A DNA stretch of 64,000 bases from CAVTGO01 sp963734275. Its GTDB lineage: Bacteria > Actinomycetota > UBA4738 > HRBIN12. Every line of letters starts with the position of its first letter. Position 1 is the first letter of the stretch. The position numbers were made by a program, and so were the translations under genes. The DNA is taken from NCBI GenBank assembly GCA_963734275.1, contig CAVTGO010000005.1, positions 62,001-126,000 of the forward strand, given 5' to 3'. Under the pieces are notes generated by a model. That model was given only the letters and a program-made list of their open reading frames with translations. It had not been told where the DNA came from and did no database searches. Positions 25,207 to 35,389 of this stretch are shown piece after piece.

Positions 25207-26388
25207 ATGAGCATGTTGCGCTCGGCACTCGACGAGCTGCGGATGGAAGACCTGCGGTTCGTCGGCGACGAGGGACTCGCCACCGACCTCGACGAGATCG
25301 AGCGCGCACAGCGAGCGCTCGACGCGGAGCGGGCGCGCCGGCTGTCCGAGTACGAGCGCCGAGGCGCGTTCACGACAGACGGCTTCCTCTCTGTCTCGGC
25401 GTGGCTGGCCGCCCGTCAGGCGGTCGCACCGTTCGTCGCGGCCGAGCGCGTGCGGATCGCGCGTGCGCTCGAGGCGATGCCGGCCACACGCGAAGCCCTC
25501 GCTCAGGGCGAGGTGTCGAGCACGGCAGTCGGCGTGTTGGTCGCCGCGCGGGAGGCGTGCTCCGAGGCGTTCGACGCCTCGGAGGGATCGCTCGTCGAGG
25601 CCGCGCGGACGCTCTCGTACGCTCAGCTCCGAAGGGCCGTCGAGTACTGGCGACAGGCGGCGGACCTTGAGCGAGCCGAACGGGATGAAGAGCTCGCGGC
25701 CGAACGGCGGCGACTCCACGTCTCCGCGACCCTCGACGGGATGGTCCGGGTGGACGGCGACCTCGACCCCGAGACGGGTCAGGTCCTGATCAGCGCGCTC
25801 AGAGCTGTGATGGACGCCGATGCCCGCACGCACGAGGGCCCGGAGACGCGGTCCCCGAGCCAACGCCGCGCCGACGCGCTCGGCGAGATCTGCCGGCGGT
25901 GGCTCGACATCTGCGACCGGCCGATGATCGCCGGTGAGCGGCCACACGTCGTGGTCCGGGTCGACCTCGATACCTTGCGAGGACAGGTCGGCCGCTCCGA
26001 GCTCGACGACGTCGGCCCCATCACGCCGGAGACCGCTCGACGCTGGGCTTGCGATGCGAAGGTGAGCCGCGTCATCACGCGTGGCGCCTCCCACCCACTC
26101 GACGTCGGTCGGACAACGAAGGTTGTTCCGGCACCGCTCCGGAGGGCCGTCGCCGATCGCGACGGCGGGTGCCGGTTCCCCGGATGCGGACGTCCGCCCG
26201 GGTGGTGCGACGCGCACCATGTCCAGCACTGGGCCGACGGAGGGAAGACTGCGCTCGACAACCTGGTCCTCCTCTGCCGGCCGCATCATCGGTTGATCCA
26301 TCGAGGATTCGGCGTCGAGATGGTCGATGGACAGCCACACTTCACTCGGCCGGATGGCAGCTGGTTGAGCGACAGGGCTCCCCCCTAA
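25207..26388 (+). CDS. DUF222 domain HNH endonuclease (13E12 repeat family)
   Basis: 393 residues. The N-terminal DUF222 region (about 20-300) is helical (FLSVSAWLAARQAVAPFVAA, VDGDLDPETGQVLISALRAV). The C-terminal HNH nuclease has the metal Cys/His set CRFPGCGRPPGWCDAHHVQH (Cys322, 327, 334; His337/338/341), Asn352 and CRPHHRLIH (Cys357, His360/361/365). Such genes are multicopy and mobile-like in actinobacteria; in mycobacteria several members are LexA-controlled. Here a LexA box and -10 sit directly upstream. All catalytic residues appear intact. Function (DNA-damage nuclease or selfish element) is not settled. Confidence 0.9.
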   Translation: MSMLRSALDELRMEDLRFVGDEGLATDLDEIERAQRALDAERARRLSEYERRGAFTTDGFLSVSAWLAARQAVAPFVAAERVRIARALEAMPATREALAQGEVSSTAVGVLVAAREACSEAFDASEGSLVEAARTLSYAQLRRAVEYWRQAADLERAERDEELAAERRRLHVSATLDGMVRVDGDLDPETGQVLISALRAVMDADARTHEGPETRSPSQRRADALGEICRRWLDICDRPMIAGERPHVVVRVDLDTLRGQVGRSELDDVGPITPETARRWACDAKVSRVITRGASHPLDVGRTTKVVPAPLRRAVADRDGGCRFPGCGRPPGWCDAHHVQHWADGGKTALDNLVLLCRPHHRLIHRGFGVEMVDGQPHFTRPDGSWLSDRAPP

Positions 26389-26399
26389 GGGGACCACCA

Positions 26400-26873
26400 C
26401 TACGACTCGGCCAGCCCGAAGCCCTCGATGTCGAGGATCGACCCGCTGCGTTCCGCCTCAGGCCGCAGTACGACCTCTACGCGGCGGCCGATCTCGAGGG
26501 GCTCCTCGCCGGGCTCGAGGACGCGATGCAGGAGCACGGTGTCCGCCCCGTCGAGCCGCACGAGGCCGAGGCTCACCGGCGTATCGAGCGGCTCGCCCTC
26601 GATGCCGACGAACACGATGGTGAACGACACGAGCTCGCCGCCGGGACCGGCCTCGACGGTCGGCTTCAGCTCGGCGAAGCACCGCTCGCAGAACAGCCGG
26701 GCGGGCACGTAGGTGAACGAACACGACTCGCAGCGCGAGCCGAGGAGCACGCCGCGGTCACGGAGGGCGGTGAAGAACGCATCGCCGGCGACGCCGGGCG
26801 TGTAGCGGTGGCGGACCGGCAGGTCTCCGGGCCACCGGCGAACGCGGTCGGGGCGCGCGATCCTCTCGAGCAT
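26400..26873 (-). CDS. DUF35 (zinc ribbon plus OB-fold) acyl-CoA-associated protein
   Basis: 157 residues. Zinc ribbon with CESC (GSRCESCSFTYVPARLFCERC, about residues 47-67) followed by an OB-fold (ELVSFTIVFVGIEGEPLDTP to SGSILDIEGFGL). DUF35 proteins bind acyl-CoA and pair with thiolase-like partners, as in HMG-CoA synthase/thiolase complexes and in steroid side-chain aldolases. It overlaps the fused thiolase-DUF35 gene by 4 bases (ATGA), so the operon encodes two DUF35 domains. It probably forms a complex with one of the thiolase-like proteins. Confidence 0.85.
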   Translation of the reverse strand: MLERIARPDRVRRWPGDLPVRHRYTPGVAGDAFFTALRDRGVLLGSRCESCSFTYVPARLFCERCFAELKPTVEAGPGGELVSFTIVFVGIEGEPLDTPVSLGLVRLDGADTVLLHRVLEPGEEPLEIGRRVEVVLRPEAERSGSILDIEGFGLAES

Positions 26874-28624
26874 CAGGCGTCCCTCCTCGGACGGAAGTAC
26901 GCGATGTCCAGGATCGAGCCCTCGCGCTCGGAGACGGGTTTCCACACGGCCTCGACGGCCATGCCGATCGTCACGTCGTCGGGCGCGACCTCGCCGAGCA
27001 GGTGGAGCAGGCCACCGTCCGAGCCGTCGATCGAGATCACGGCGGGGAGCTCGGGCGTATCGAGCCGCTCCATGTCCCACCGCACGTGGCAGATCGAGAA
27101 CGTCTGGACGACGCCGGTGTGCTCGACGGCCACCCACGCGTCGGTCGGGCGGAAGCAGCGTTCGCAGAACATGCGCGGCGGCACGAGCACGCGATCGCAC
27201 CGGCGGCAGTCGCGCCCGTAGAGCCGGCCGTCTTTCAATCCGTCGAGGAAGCGGCCGATCGCGACGCCCGCGTCCCACGCGTAGCGCGCCCCGATGGCGT
27301 CGTCGACCGCGCCGGTCGCGGAGCGGAACTCGGCGTCCGAAAGCGAGCGGCCCTCGGTGGTGACGGGCGGCGTCTCGGCGACCGGCGGCATCTCGGGCGG
27401 CATCTCGGGCGGCATCTCGGCGGCCTGCGGCGTCTGGGTCGCCATGACCGGCGGGCCGCCGTCGCGACCCATCACGACGACGGTACCGACCTGCATGAGG
27501 TCGCCCCAGGCCTGGGCGACGCCGCGCTCGGGGGTGCCGGGGACCTGACGCGCGCCGGCCTCGCCGCGGAGCTGCCAGAAGAGCTCGGCGATCTTCATCA
27601 GGCCCGCGGCAGCGATCGGGTTGCCCACACCGAGCAGTCCGCCGGACGGACACGAGGGCAGGTCGCCGTCGCGGTTCAGCACGCCGTCGCGCGCCGCCTC
27701 CGGGGCCTTGCCCTTGTCGAACAGCAGCAGCCCCTCCAGGTGATGGAGCTCCTTGTAGTCGAACGGGTCGTAGGGCTCGGCCACGTGGATCTGCTTGCGC
27801 GGCTCGGTGACGCCGGCCATGCCGTACGCCATGCGCGCGGCGTTCGCGACGTACTCGGGGAAGACGAGGTCGCGGTTGGTCCAGTACGCGGTGTCGAGGT
27901 TCCAGCCGACGCCTTGGATCCACACGGGCGAGTCCGTGATCCGCGCCGCGGCCTCCTCAGACGCGACGACGATCGCCACCGCGCCGTCGCTGATGGGCGA
28001 GACGTCCAGGCGCTGCACGGGCCACGCGAGCGTCTCGGACGCGAGGACGTCCTCGATCGTGATGTCCGCCTGGCCGAGGAGCGCCGCCGGGTGGTCGGCC
28101 GCGTTCCGCTTGTTCTTCACGGCCACCGCGGCGATGTCGCGCTTGTCCAGGCCGTACGCGTTCATGTAGCGGTTCATCTCCAGCGCGAAGATCCACAGCA
28201 GGTTCGGGCCGAGCGGACGCTCGAGGATGTTGTCGAAGATCGTGAGGAACGCGCCCTGCGGGTGCGGCTGCGTCGAGGACATCTTCTCCTCGGCCACCGC
28301 GAGCACGACGTCGGCCATGCCGCTCGCCACCGTGTAGTGGGCCTGGATCGCGGTGAACACGCCGCTGCCGCCCCCGACGTACGTCCGGATGTACGGCTTA
28401 CCGAACGCCCCGGCGCCGTCCGAGAGGTACTCCCCCTTCATGTGCACGCCGTCGAACGCGTCCGGCGCGCTGGTGAGGCAGACCGCGTCGATCGAGTCGA
28501 GCTTCAGCTCGCACGACGCCAGCGCGGCGCGCGAGGCCTGCCACGACAGCTCCTTGCCCGTCTCCTGCGCGCGGCGCACGAACCGGGTCATGCCGGCGCC
28601 GACGACCGCGACCCGGCGAGCCAT
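26873..28624 (-). CDS. thiolase-like protein fused to DUF35
   Basis: 583 residues. Residues 1-390 are a thiolase fold of the SCP-x/acetyl-CoA acetyltransferase type (RRVAVVGAGMTRFV, then ALEMNRYMNAYGLDKRDIA). The nucleophilic-Cys region reads TYVGGGSGVFTA (82-92), with no Cys, and the usual GHP motif reads GVGNPIAAAG (332-341), so condensing activity is unlikely. A linker with MPPE repeats (about 403-414) joins a DUF35 domain with zinc Cys473/476/487/490 and OB-fold. This resembles the Ltp2-ChsH2 type retro-aldolases of side-chain degradation fused into one chain; that is inference. Second-last gene of a four-gene operon. Confidence 0.85.
   Translation of the reverse strand: MARRVAVVGAGMTRFVRRAQETGKELSWQASRAALASCELKLDSIDAVCLTSAPDAFDGVHMKGEYLSDGAGAFGKPYIRTYVGGGSGVFTAIQAHYTVASGMADVVLAVAEEKMSSTQPHPQGAFLTIFDNILERPLGPNLLWIFALEMNRYMNAYGLDKRDIAAVAVKNKRNAADHPAALLGQADITIEDVLASETLAWPVQRLDVSPISDGAVAIVVASEEAAARITDSPVWIQGVGWNLDTAYWTNRDLVFPEYVANAARMAYGMAGVTEPRKQIHVAEPYDPFDYKELHHLEGLLLFDKGKAPEAARDGVLNRDGDLPSCPSGGLLGVGNPIAAAGLMKIAELFWQLRGEAGARQVPGTPERGVAQAWGDLMQVGTVVVMGRDGGPPVMATQTPQAAEMPPEMPPEMPPVAETPPVTTEGRSLSDAEFRSATGAVDDAIGARYAWDAGVAIGRFLDGLKDGRLYGRDCRRCDRVLVPPRMFCERCFRPTDAWVAVEHTGVVQTFSICHVRWDMERLDTPELPAVISIDGSDGGLLHLLGEVAPDDVTIGMAVEAVWKPVSEREGSILDIAYFRPRRDA
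27386..27421. repeat. three 12-bp tandem repeats in the fusion linker
   Basis: CGGCATCTCGGG is repeated three times with one change in the last copy. On the coding (minus) strand it encodes MPPE units in the proline-rich linker between the thiolase and DUF35 domains. Copy number may vary between strains and tune linker length. Confidence 0.8.
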
Positions 28625-28989
28625 CAGCCCGGGTCCTCGACGTACTCGATGATCTGCAGCGCGTTCCCGTCGGGGTCGGCGAACGACGCGAACCGGGCCC
28701 GGCCCTCGACCTCACCGACGTGCTCGTCGAACACCACACCCCGGCCCTCGAGCGCCAGCTTCGAGGCGTCGAGGTCATCCACCCGAAGCACCACGGTGCC
28801 TCCGTGCGGCAGCTCGCGCATCTCCGGCCTGCCGGCGTGCAGGCCCAAGCGGACGGGGCCCGCGTCCAGCTCGGCCCAGTCGTCGCCGTCGCGCCGCAGG
28901 AGCGCGAGCCCCACCGTGTCCCGGAAGAAGCCGACCGAGCGGTCGATGTCCGAGACCCAGAACCACACGTGGTCGATCGCGCCGCTCAC
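28624..28989 (-). CDS. VOC (glyoxalase/dioxygenase-fold) protein
   Basis: 121 residues, one vicinal-oxygen-chelate unit pair. It opens with IDHVWFWVSDIDRSVGFFRD and closes with RFASFADPDGNALQIIEYV, which holds the terminal Glu ligand. Between them is GTVVLRVDDLDASKLALEG. Lacks features that would name a substrate. GTG 28989 overlaps the upstream thiolase stop and its own TGA overlaps the fused thiolase ATG, so it is co-translated in the operon and may act on the same acyl-CoA pathway. The open frame to 29127 is antisense noise. Confidence 0.8.
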   Translation of the reverse strand: MSGAIDHVWFWVSDIDRSVGFFRDTVGLALLRRDGDDWAELDAGPVRLGLHAGRPEMRELPHGGTVVLRVDDLDASKLALEGRGVVFDEHVGEVEGRARFASFADPDGNALQIIEYVEDPG

Positions 28990-30155
28990 CCGCCGGCTCC
29001 CGAGTCGTTCGCGAGCACGGCCACCGCGGCGGTGGTGCTCGGCGCGGTGCGCGAGGAGTGCGCCACCGCCACATACGTGTCCTCCACCTGTCGCTCGCCC
29101 GCCTCGCCCCGGAGCTGCTCGACGCACTCGAGCATGCGGACGAGCCCGTTCGCCTCGAACAGGTTGCCCTGGCCGAGCGAGCCGCCCGAGACGTTGACCG
29201 GCAGCTCACCGTCGGCGTCGAGCTCGCCGTCCTCGAGCAGCGCCGCGAGGTCGGCCGCCTCGCCGAGGCCGAGAGCCTCCAGGTGCAAGAGCTCGCGGAA
29301 CGCGCAGGTATCGTCCACCTCGGCGAGGTCCACCTCCTCGGCGGGGTCCTGGATCCCGGCGCGCGTGTAGGCGAGCTCGGCCGCGCGGGTCACCTGGTCC
29401 GACTCGCCCCACAGCCGGCTCTCGAGCGTCGGCGTCGAGCTCGACCACCCCACGCCGAGGATCCACACCGGCGCCTCGGTGAGGTCGCGCGCGCGCTCCT
29501 CGGCGGCGAGCACGAGGACGACGCAGCCGTCCGCCGGGCGGGCGATCTCCAGTTCGCGGAGCGGCCACGCGACCGGCTCCGAGCCGTCCACCTCCTCGGC
29601 GGTCAGGCTCGCCGGGTACGCCGCGCGCGGGTTGTCGAGCGCGTTCGTGCGGTTCTTCGCGACGACCATCGCGACGTGGCCCTCCGACAGGCCGGTGCGC
29701 TCCAGGAACGCGTTCATCTCCAGGCCAGCGAGCGCCTCGACCGGGACGCGGAGCGGGCGGTTCAGCACGGGGTCGAGCGCGAACGCCTCGATCGCGCCGA
29801 GCGTGAGGACGTCGGAGACCTTGCTGTGCGCCTCGACGGCTACGACGTCCGCGAGACCCGAGCGGATCAGCATGAGCCCGGTGGCCACACCCAGCAGGCC
29901 GTCCCCGGCGACCGTCTGCACCGGGCGCTGCATCGCGCCGAGCTGGTCCGGAACGTACTCGTCGAAGATGCTGGTCCCCTCGAGCAGGTCCTCGGAGCAG
30001 CACACGAACGAGCCGACGTCCTCACGCGGGTCCACGCCCGCGTCGTCGTAGGCGCGCGTGGCCGCCTCGAACATCAGCTCCTTGTAGGAGAGCCCGGCGA
30101 GGATGGGCGCGAAGCCGGCGTGCCCCACCCCGACGACGGCGACCCGGCGATCCAC
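28986..30155 (-). CDS. thiolase-like protein lacking the active-site Cys
   Basis: 389 residues with thiolase fold: RRVAVVGVGHAGFAPILAGL at the start, GLEMNAFLERTGLSEGHVAM in the middle. The region that normally holds the nucleophile reads TVAGDGLLGVATG (81-93) without Cys, and the C-terminal signature reads SLGQGNLFEANG in place of GHPxGxSG. Like its partner downstream it is therefore unlikely to be a classic thiolase. First gene of the operon thiolase-like / VOC / thiolase-like-DUF35 / DUF35. Confidence 0.82.
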   Translation of the reverse strand: MDRRVAVVGVGHAGFAPILAGLSYKELMFEAATRAYDDAGVDPREDVGSFVCCSEDLLEGTSIFDEYVPDQLGAMQRPVQTVAGDGLLGVATGLMLIRSGLADVVAVEAHSKVSDVLTLGAIEAFALDPVLNRPLRVPVEALAGLEMNAFLERTGLSEGHVAMVVAKNRTNALDNPRAAYPASLTAEEVDGSEPVAWPLRELEIARPADGCVVLVLAAEERARDLTEAPVWILGVGWSSSTPTLESRLWGESDQVTRAAELAYTRAGIQDPAEEVDLAEVDDTCAFRELLHLEALGLGEAADLAALLEDGELDADGELPVNVSGGSLGQGNLFEANGLVRMLECVEQLRGEAGERQVEDTYVAVAHSSRTAPSTTAAVAVLANDSGAGG

Positions 30156-30175
30156 GGCGCCTATCCTCCCATCCG

Positions 30176-30223
30176 CGGCAGGCGGAGGACGAACCCATGG
30201 CGTCGGCAGGCGGAGGATGAACC
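30176..30223. repeat. 20-bp direct repeat, two copies
   Basis: CGGCAGGCGGAGGACGAACC (30176-30195) recurs at 30204-30223 with one change, a 28-bp period, in the short gap between the thiolase-like start and the PH-domain gene. Two copies in the leader of the minus-strand operon could be binding sites or a small duplication. Confidence 0.55.
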
Positions 30224-30234
30224 GGCGGCGCCGG

Positions 30235-30912
30235 CTACTGCCCGAGGATCTTGCGCTTCTGGTTCTGGAACTCGGACTCGGTGAGCACGCCCTTGTCGCG
30301 GAGCTCGGCCAGGCGTTCCAGCTCGCCGGTGGTGGACGGCGACCCCGGCGAGGCCGGCGGCGCCGTGGGAGAGGCCGGCGGCGCCGCGGGGACGGCGGAG
30401 CCGGGCGCCTGGAACATGCGCTGCTTGTTCCGCTCGCCCTGTTCGTAGATCGTCCGCTGGACGGCCTCGGGGCTCCGGATATTGGCGAAGACGTTGCGCC
30501 CGAACTCGCTGGCGGACTGGATGACCAGGTCCCCGGCGCCCACGATCCGCTCGAAGATCGACTGCTGGAACCGCACGTCGTTGATCGCCTCGAGCGGGAT
30601 CTCCATCGAGCGCTTCGCGATGAACCCCTCGCGGTGGATGACCCGGTCCGACGTGACGGCGAAGTTCGACGTGGCCCACGCGATCACGTGCCGGAGCACG
30701 TAGCCGACGAGCACGACGACGGCCAGGGCCACCGAACCCCAGATGACGACGGTCCGCGCGGCGCCGTCATCGGGCGCGTACGCGAACGCGAGGCCGAGGC
30801 CGACGACCACCAGGATCGTGACGACGATGGGCCCGAGGAGCGCGATCCAGTGCGGCCGCAGGTCCAGGACGAGCTCTTCTCCCTCGATGAGCAGCCGTCT
30901 CGGGAACGTCAT
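30235..30912 (-). CDS. membrane protein with bacterial PH (DUF304) domain and SHOCT tail
   Basis: 225 residues. Two N-terminal membrane helices (about 25-46 and 56-76) are followed by a bPH/DUF304 domain (NFAVTSDRVIHREGFIAKRS, EIPLEAINDVRFQQSIFERI). Then comes a Pro/Ala linker and a C-terminal SHOCT-like helix pair, LERLAELRDKGVLTESEFQN with the ending KRKILGQ. Such proteins are common in actinobacteria; function unknown, probably membrane-associated scaffolding. 9 bp downstream of birA and on the same strand. Confidence 0.85.
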   Translation of the reverse strand: MTFPRRLLIEGEELVLDLRPHWIALLGPIVVTILVVVGLGLAFAYAPDDGAARTVVIWGSVALAVVVLVGYVLRHVIAWATSNFAVTSDRVIHREGFIAKRSMEIPLEAINDVRFQQSIFERIVGAGDLVIQSASEFGRNVFANIRSPEAVQRTIYEQGERNKQRMFQAPGSAVPAAPPASPTAPPASPGSPSTTGELERLAELRDKGVLTESEFQNQKRKILGQ

Positions 30913-30921
30913 GCGCGAATC

Positions 30922-31671
30922 CTACTCCAGGTGCTGCACCTCGCCGAACCGCACGACCCGTTCGCCCGCGTCGGTGCGCACGACGAGTCCGCCCACCGGA
31001 TCGACGTCGTCGGCGACGCCTTCCACGACCGATCCGTCCTCGACGGTGGCGCGGACGCGCGTGCCGAGCGTCGCGCATCGGGCGCGGTAGTCGCTCACGA
31101 CCTCGCGCGCGAACGCGGGCTCGGCCGGGTGGTACCGCGTCACGAACGCGGCGAGGAACGCCTGGAGCAGTTCCGCGTCGCCCACCGCCACCGCGCCGGC
31201 GCCGGGGATCTGCGGAGGCTCGCCGAGGTTGACGCCGACGCCGATCGCCACGTGCTCGAACCGGCCTTCGCGCACGACGGACTCCGCGAGGATCCCGCCG
31301 ACCTTCCGAGCGTCCACCAGGACGTCGTTCGGCCACTTGCACGCGGCCGCCGACCCGCCGGCCTCACGACACGCGAGCGCCACGGCGCTCCCGGCGAGGA
31401 GCGTCAACAGGCCGCCCAAGGCCGGGTCGAGGTCGGGGCGAAGGATCAGCGAGAACATCAACGCGGAACCCGGCTCGTCGACCCAAACGCGGCCGAGCCG
31501 GCCGCGTCCGGCGGTCTGGTGCGCGGCGGCCACGAGGGTCCATTCGGGCGCACCCTCCGAGGCCATCGCGAGGGCGGTCTCCTGCGTCGAACGGGTAACC
31601 TCGTCGAACCGGACCGGGGCCGTGAGCCCCACGCGTTCGAGCGCGAGAGCGAGCGCGGTATCGGACAGCAC
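30922..31671 (-). CDS. birA: biotin-[acetyl-CoA carboxylase] ligase
   Basis: 249 residues. Biotinyl-AMP-forming ligase that attaches biotin to the carrier lysine of carboxylases. Motifs: HQTAGRGRLGRVW (adenylate loop), CKWPNDVLVDARKVGGILAE (biotin site Lys) and AIGVGVNLGEPP. A short C-terminal SH3-like domain (VRATVEDGSVVEGVADDVDP) ends it. No N-terminal helix-turn-helix, so it is the monofunctional class, not a repressor. Divergent from the biotin carboxylase/BCCP gene that carries its acceptor lysine. Confidence 0.93.
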   Translation of the reverse strand: MLSDTALALALERVGLTAPVRFDEVTRSTQETALAMASEGAPEWTLVAAAHQTAGRGRLGRVWVDEPGSALMFSLILRPDLDPALGGLLTLLAGSAVALACREAGGSAAACKWPNDVLVDARKVGGILAESVVREGRFEHVAIGVGVNLGEPPQIPGAGAVAVGDAELLQAFLAAFVTRYHPAEPAFAREVVSDYRARCATLGTRVRATVEDGSVVEGVADDVDPVGGLVVRTDAGERVVRFGEVQHLE

Positions 31672-31679
31672 CGAAGGTT

Positions 31680-31708
31680 TGACTCCCGTTCGGGGGTCCT
31701 CGATTATC
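31680..31708 (+). promoter_or_regulatory. sigma-70-type promoter for the biotin carboxylase gene
   Basis: TTGACT (31680-31685), a 17-base spacer and GATTAT (31703-31708) match -35/-10 elements in the 56-bp gap between birA and the GTG start at 31728. GGAG lies 8 bases before that GTG. A 7-bp hairpin (GACTCCC/GGGGGTC) falls within the spacer. Confidence 0.45.
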
Positions 31709-31727
31709 GGCTGTCGGAGCGGGCCAC

Positions 31728-33444
<1,717 letters not shown>

Positions 33445-33455
<11 letters not shown>

Positions 33456-34977
33456 GCGCGGCCACCCGCCCAGGTTCGCGGTCCGAGGCCGCCACCCTCG
33501 CGGCGATCCTCTCGGGGAGCCAGAGGCAGAACGACGTGCCATCCGGCCCCGAACGATCGAGCCACAGTCGGGCGCCGATCGTCTCGCTCGTCCTCTTGCA
33601 GATGTACAGGCCGAGGCCCGTCCCCCCGACGCTCCGCGTCGCCGAGCTGTCCACCTGGTAGAAGCGGTCGAAGATGCGTTCGTGCGCCTCGGCGGGGATC
33701 CCGCGCCCCTCGTCCTCGACGCGGATCAGCACGCCGCTGTTGTGCTCCTCGGCCCTGATCGTGATCCGCGTGTCGGGAGGCGAGTACTTCAGGGCGTTCT
33801 CGACCAGGTTCGACAAGATCTGGTGGACCTTGGCCTCGTCGGTCTCGACCAGTGGGAGCGTGGCCGGGAACCGCAGGTCGAACGCGTGCCCGTGGGCGCT
33901 CGGACGGAGCTCGTCGACCACCTGTTCCCCGACCTGGGCCGCGGACACGTACCCGAGGGTGAGGGGCTCGACGTGGGACTCGAGCCGCGCGACGGCGAGC
34001 AGCTGCTCGATCAGCCGGCGCAGGCGGTCGCTCTGCCGATCCGCGGCCTCGAGGAACGACCGGCGCTGTTCCTCGCCGAGATCCGGACCGAGCTGCAGGA
34101 GCGTCTTGATGTACCCCTGGATCGAGGTGAGCGGGGTCCGCAGCTCGTGGGACACGACGGCCACGAAGTCGTCCTTCATCCGCGAGAGCTCCTTCTCCTG
34201 CTCCAGGGCCTCCTCGAGGCGCCGGACCAGGCGGGAGTTCTCGAGCGATGCCGTCGCCCCCCAGTAGGCGGCCACGACCGGGATCACCAGCAGCGGCACG
34301 AGGAACGGGCTGCGGTCGGCCACCACGATCACGACCGGCGACATCGTGAGCAGGGCGGCCGCGGTCGAGGCCTGGAACCAGAAGTCGGAAGCGATGTACC
34401 GGAAGAATCGCTCGCGGAGCGAGAGGGCGCGCACGGCGCCGATCAGGACGTCGTTGACGAGGAAGAGCACGGCGGCCGAGCCGAAGACGGCGCCGAGCGA
34501 GGGCACCGAGACACGGGAGGTGCCGCCCAGCGCCACGTAGACCACGCCCGCCGCCGCGACCGAGATCGTGTACTGCGCGACGTTGAACAGGACCTTGTGG
34601 AACGGCTTGCCGTGGATCAGGTCGGCGATCGTCGTCGCCAGCGCGAACACGATGGCCGCGGCCGCCGTTCCGAATGCGATCAGGACCGCGAAGCCGAACG
34701 TGGTCGACGTGCCGATCTCCTCGACCTCGCGCTCCCGCGGGACCGTGATGGGAAAGAGCTCGCCGACCAAGGCGAGGACCGCGAACAGCGAGAACTCCGC
34801 GATATGGCTGCTGATGACGTGAAGGTCCAGGCGTGTCGCGAACAGGATCAGGAGCCCGAGACCCACGACGGTGACCGTGCCGACGAATCCGCGTACCGCC
34901 CAGGTCGACGGTCCATCGGCGGGATCCGGTCGCTGCCGAAGCGCAGCCGGAGTTGCGATCAGGGCTTGCCGGGCCAT
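33445..34977 (-). CDS. membrane sensor histidine kinase
   Basis: 510 residues. About seven or eight membrane helices cover residues 25-240 (MASE-like integral sensor without a periplasmic domain). A short coiled coil (ENSRLVRRLEEALEQEKELS) leads to the HisKA box DFVAVVSHELRTPLTSIQGY (His277), then HATPase motifs: HQILSNLVENALKYSP (N box), VEDEGRGIPAEAHERIFDRF (G1/F) and GGTGLGLYICKR (G2). No receiver gene lies next to it, so the response regulator is elsewhere. Starts at ATG 34977, inside the last codons of a 32-codon open frame with a strong SD, suggesting coupled translation. Confidence 0.88.
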
Positions 34978-35057
34978 TTGCGGGGCGCACCCAGCACGTA
35001 GACAAGGATGACGAGCAACGCGGGCGAGTACCACGCGCGCCTGAAGAGGTTCTTCAT
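34959..35057 (-). CDS. 32-residue single-span microprotein upstream of the kinase
   Basis: ATG 35057 is preceded by GGAGGTG with 6 bases between, the best Shine-Dalgarno in this part. The product has a basic start (MKNLFRRAWYS), one hydrophobic helix (PALLVILVYVLG) and a basic tail (APRKWPGKP). Its stop overlaps the kinase start by 19 bases. A positively flanked single-span peptide coupled to a membrane kinase could be a regulator or merely a leader that couples translation. Not a known family. Confidence 0.5.
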   Translation of the reverse strand: MKNLFRRAWYSPALLVILVYVLGAPRKWPGKP

Positions 35058-35389
35058 CTCGGACACCTCCTTCCGTTCGCCGGGGAAGCGATCCCGACGT
35101 CCCTCCCGGAACGCCTGCCACTCCCTGTGTGCTTCGGCCGCCCCCGCGGTCCACCTGAGCGATCCGCGAAGCGAGTAGGGACACGGTAGCTTGAGCGTCC
35201 TACGTTGCACATCGTCCGATGGGCGCGTTCCCGTGTCGGGTCGAGAGGGTCATGCCATCCACTGGGGGGGAGTCCGAACGGCCGATGTCGACCGGGGCAA
35301 CCTGCGGGACCTGCACGTGCCGGCGGGGTTCAGGCACCCTGATCAGCCGTCGATACCTGGTCCACATCGAGCGCGCGGAAGGTGGACCG
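35058..35389. other. 332-bp interval: possible structured leader of the DUF5317 gene
   Basis: No gene is supported. The part nearest the plus-strand gene contains GGTCATG, GGGGCAACC and a distant AGGGT/ACCCT pair with GCC/GGC that could close a branched RNA. GGCAACC also occurs in SAM-type riboswitches, but the remaining conserved positions do not fit what I know of them, so I do not call a riboswitch. The left end would hold the promoter of the divergent kinase operon. Confidence 0.3.

Noticed and set aside
35240..35360. SAM riboswitch call based on GGTCATG and GGCAACC
   Set aside because: Spacing and the closing helix do not match SAM-I or SAM-IV as I know them; kept only as a possible structured leader.
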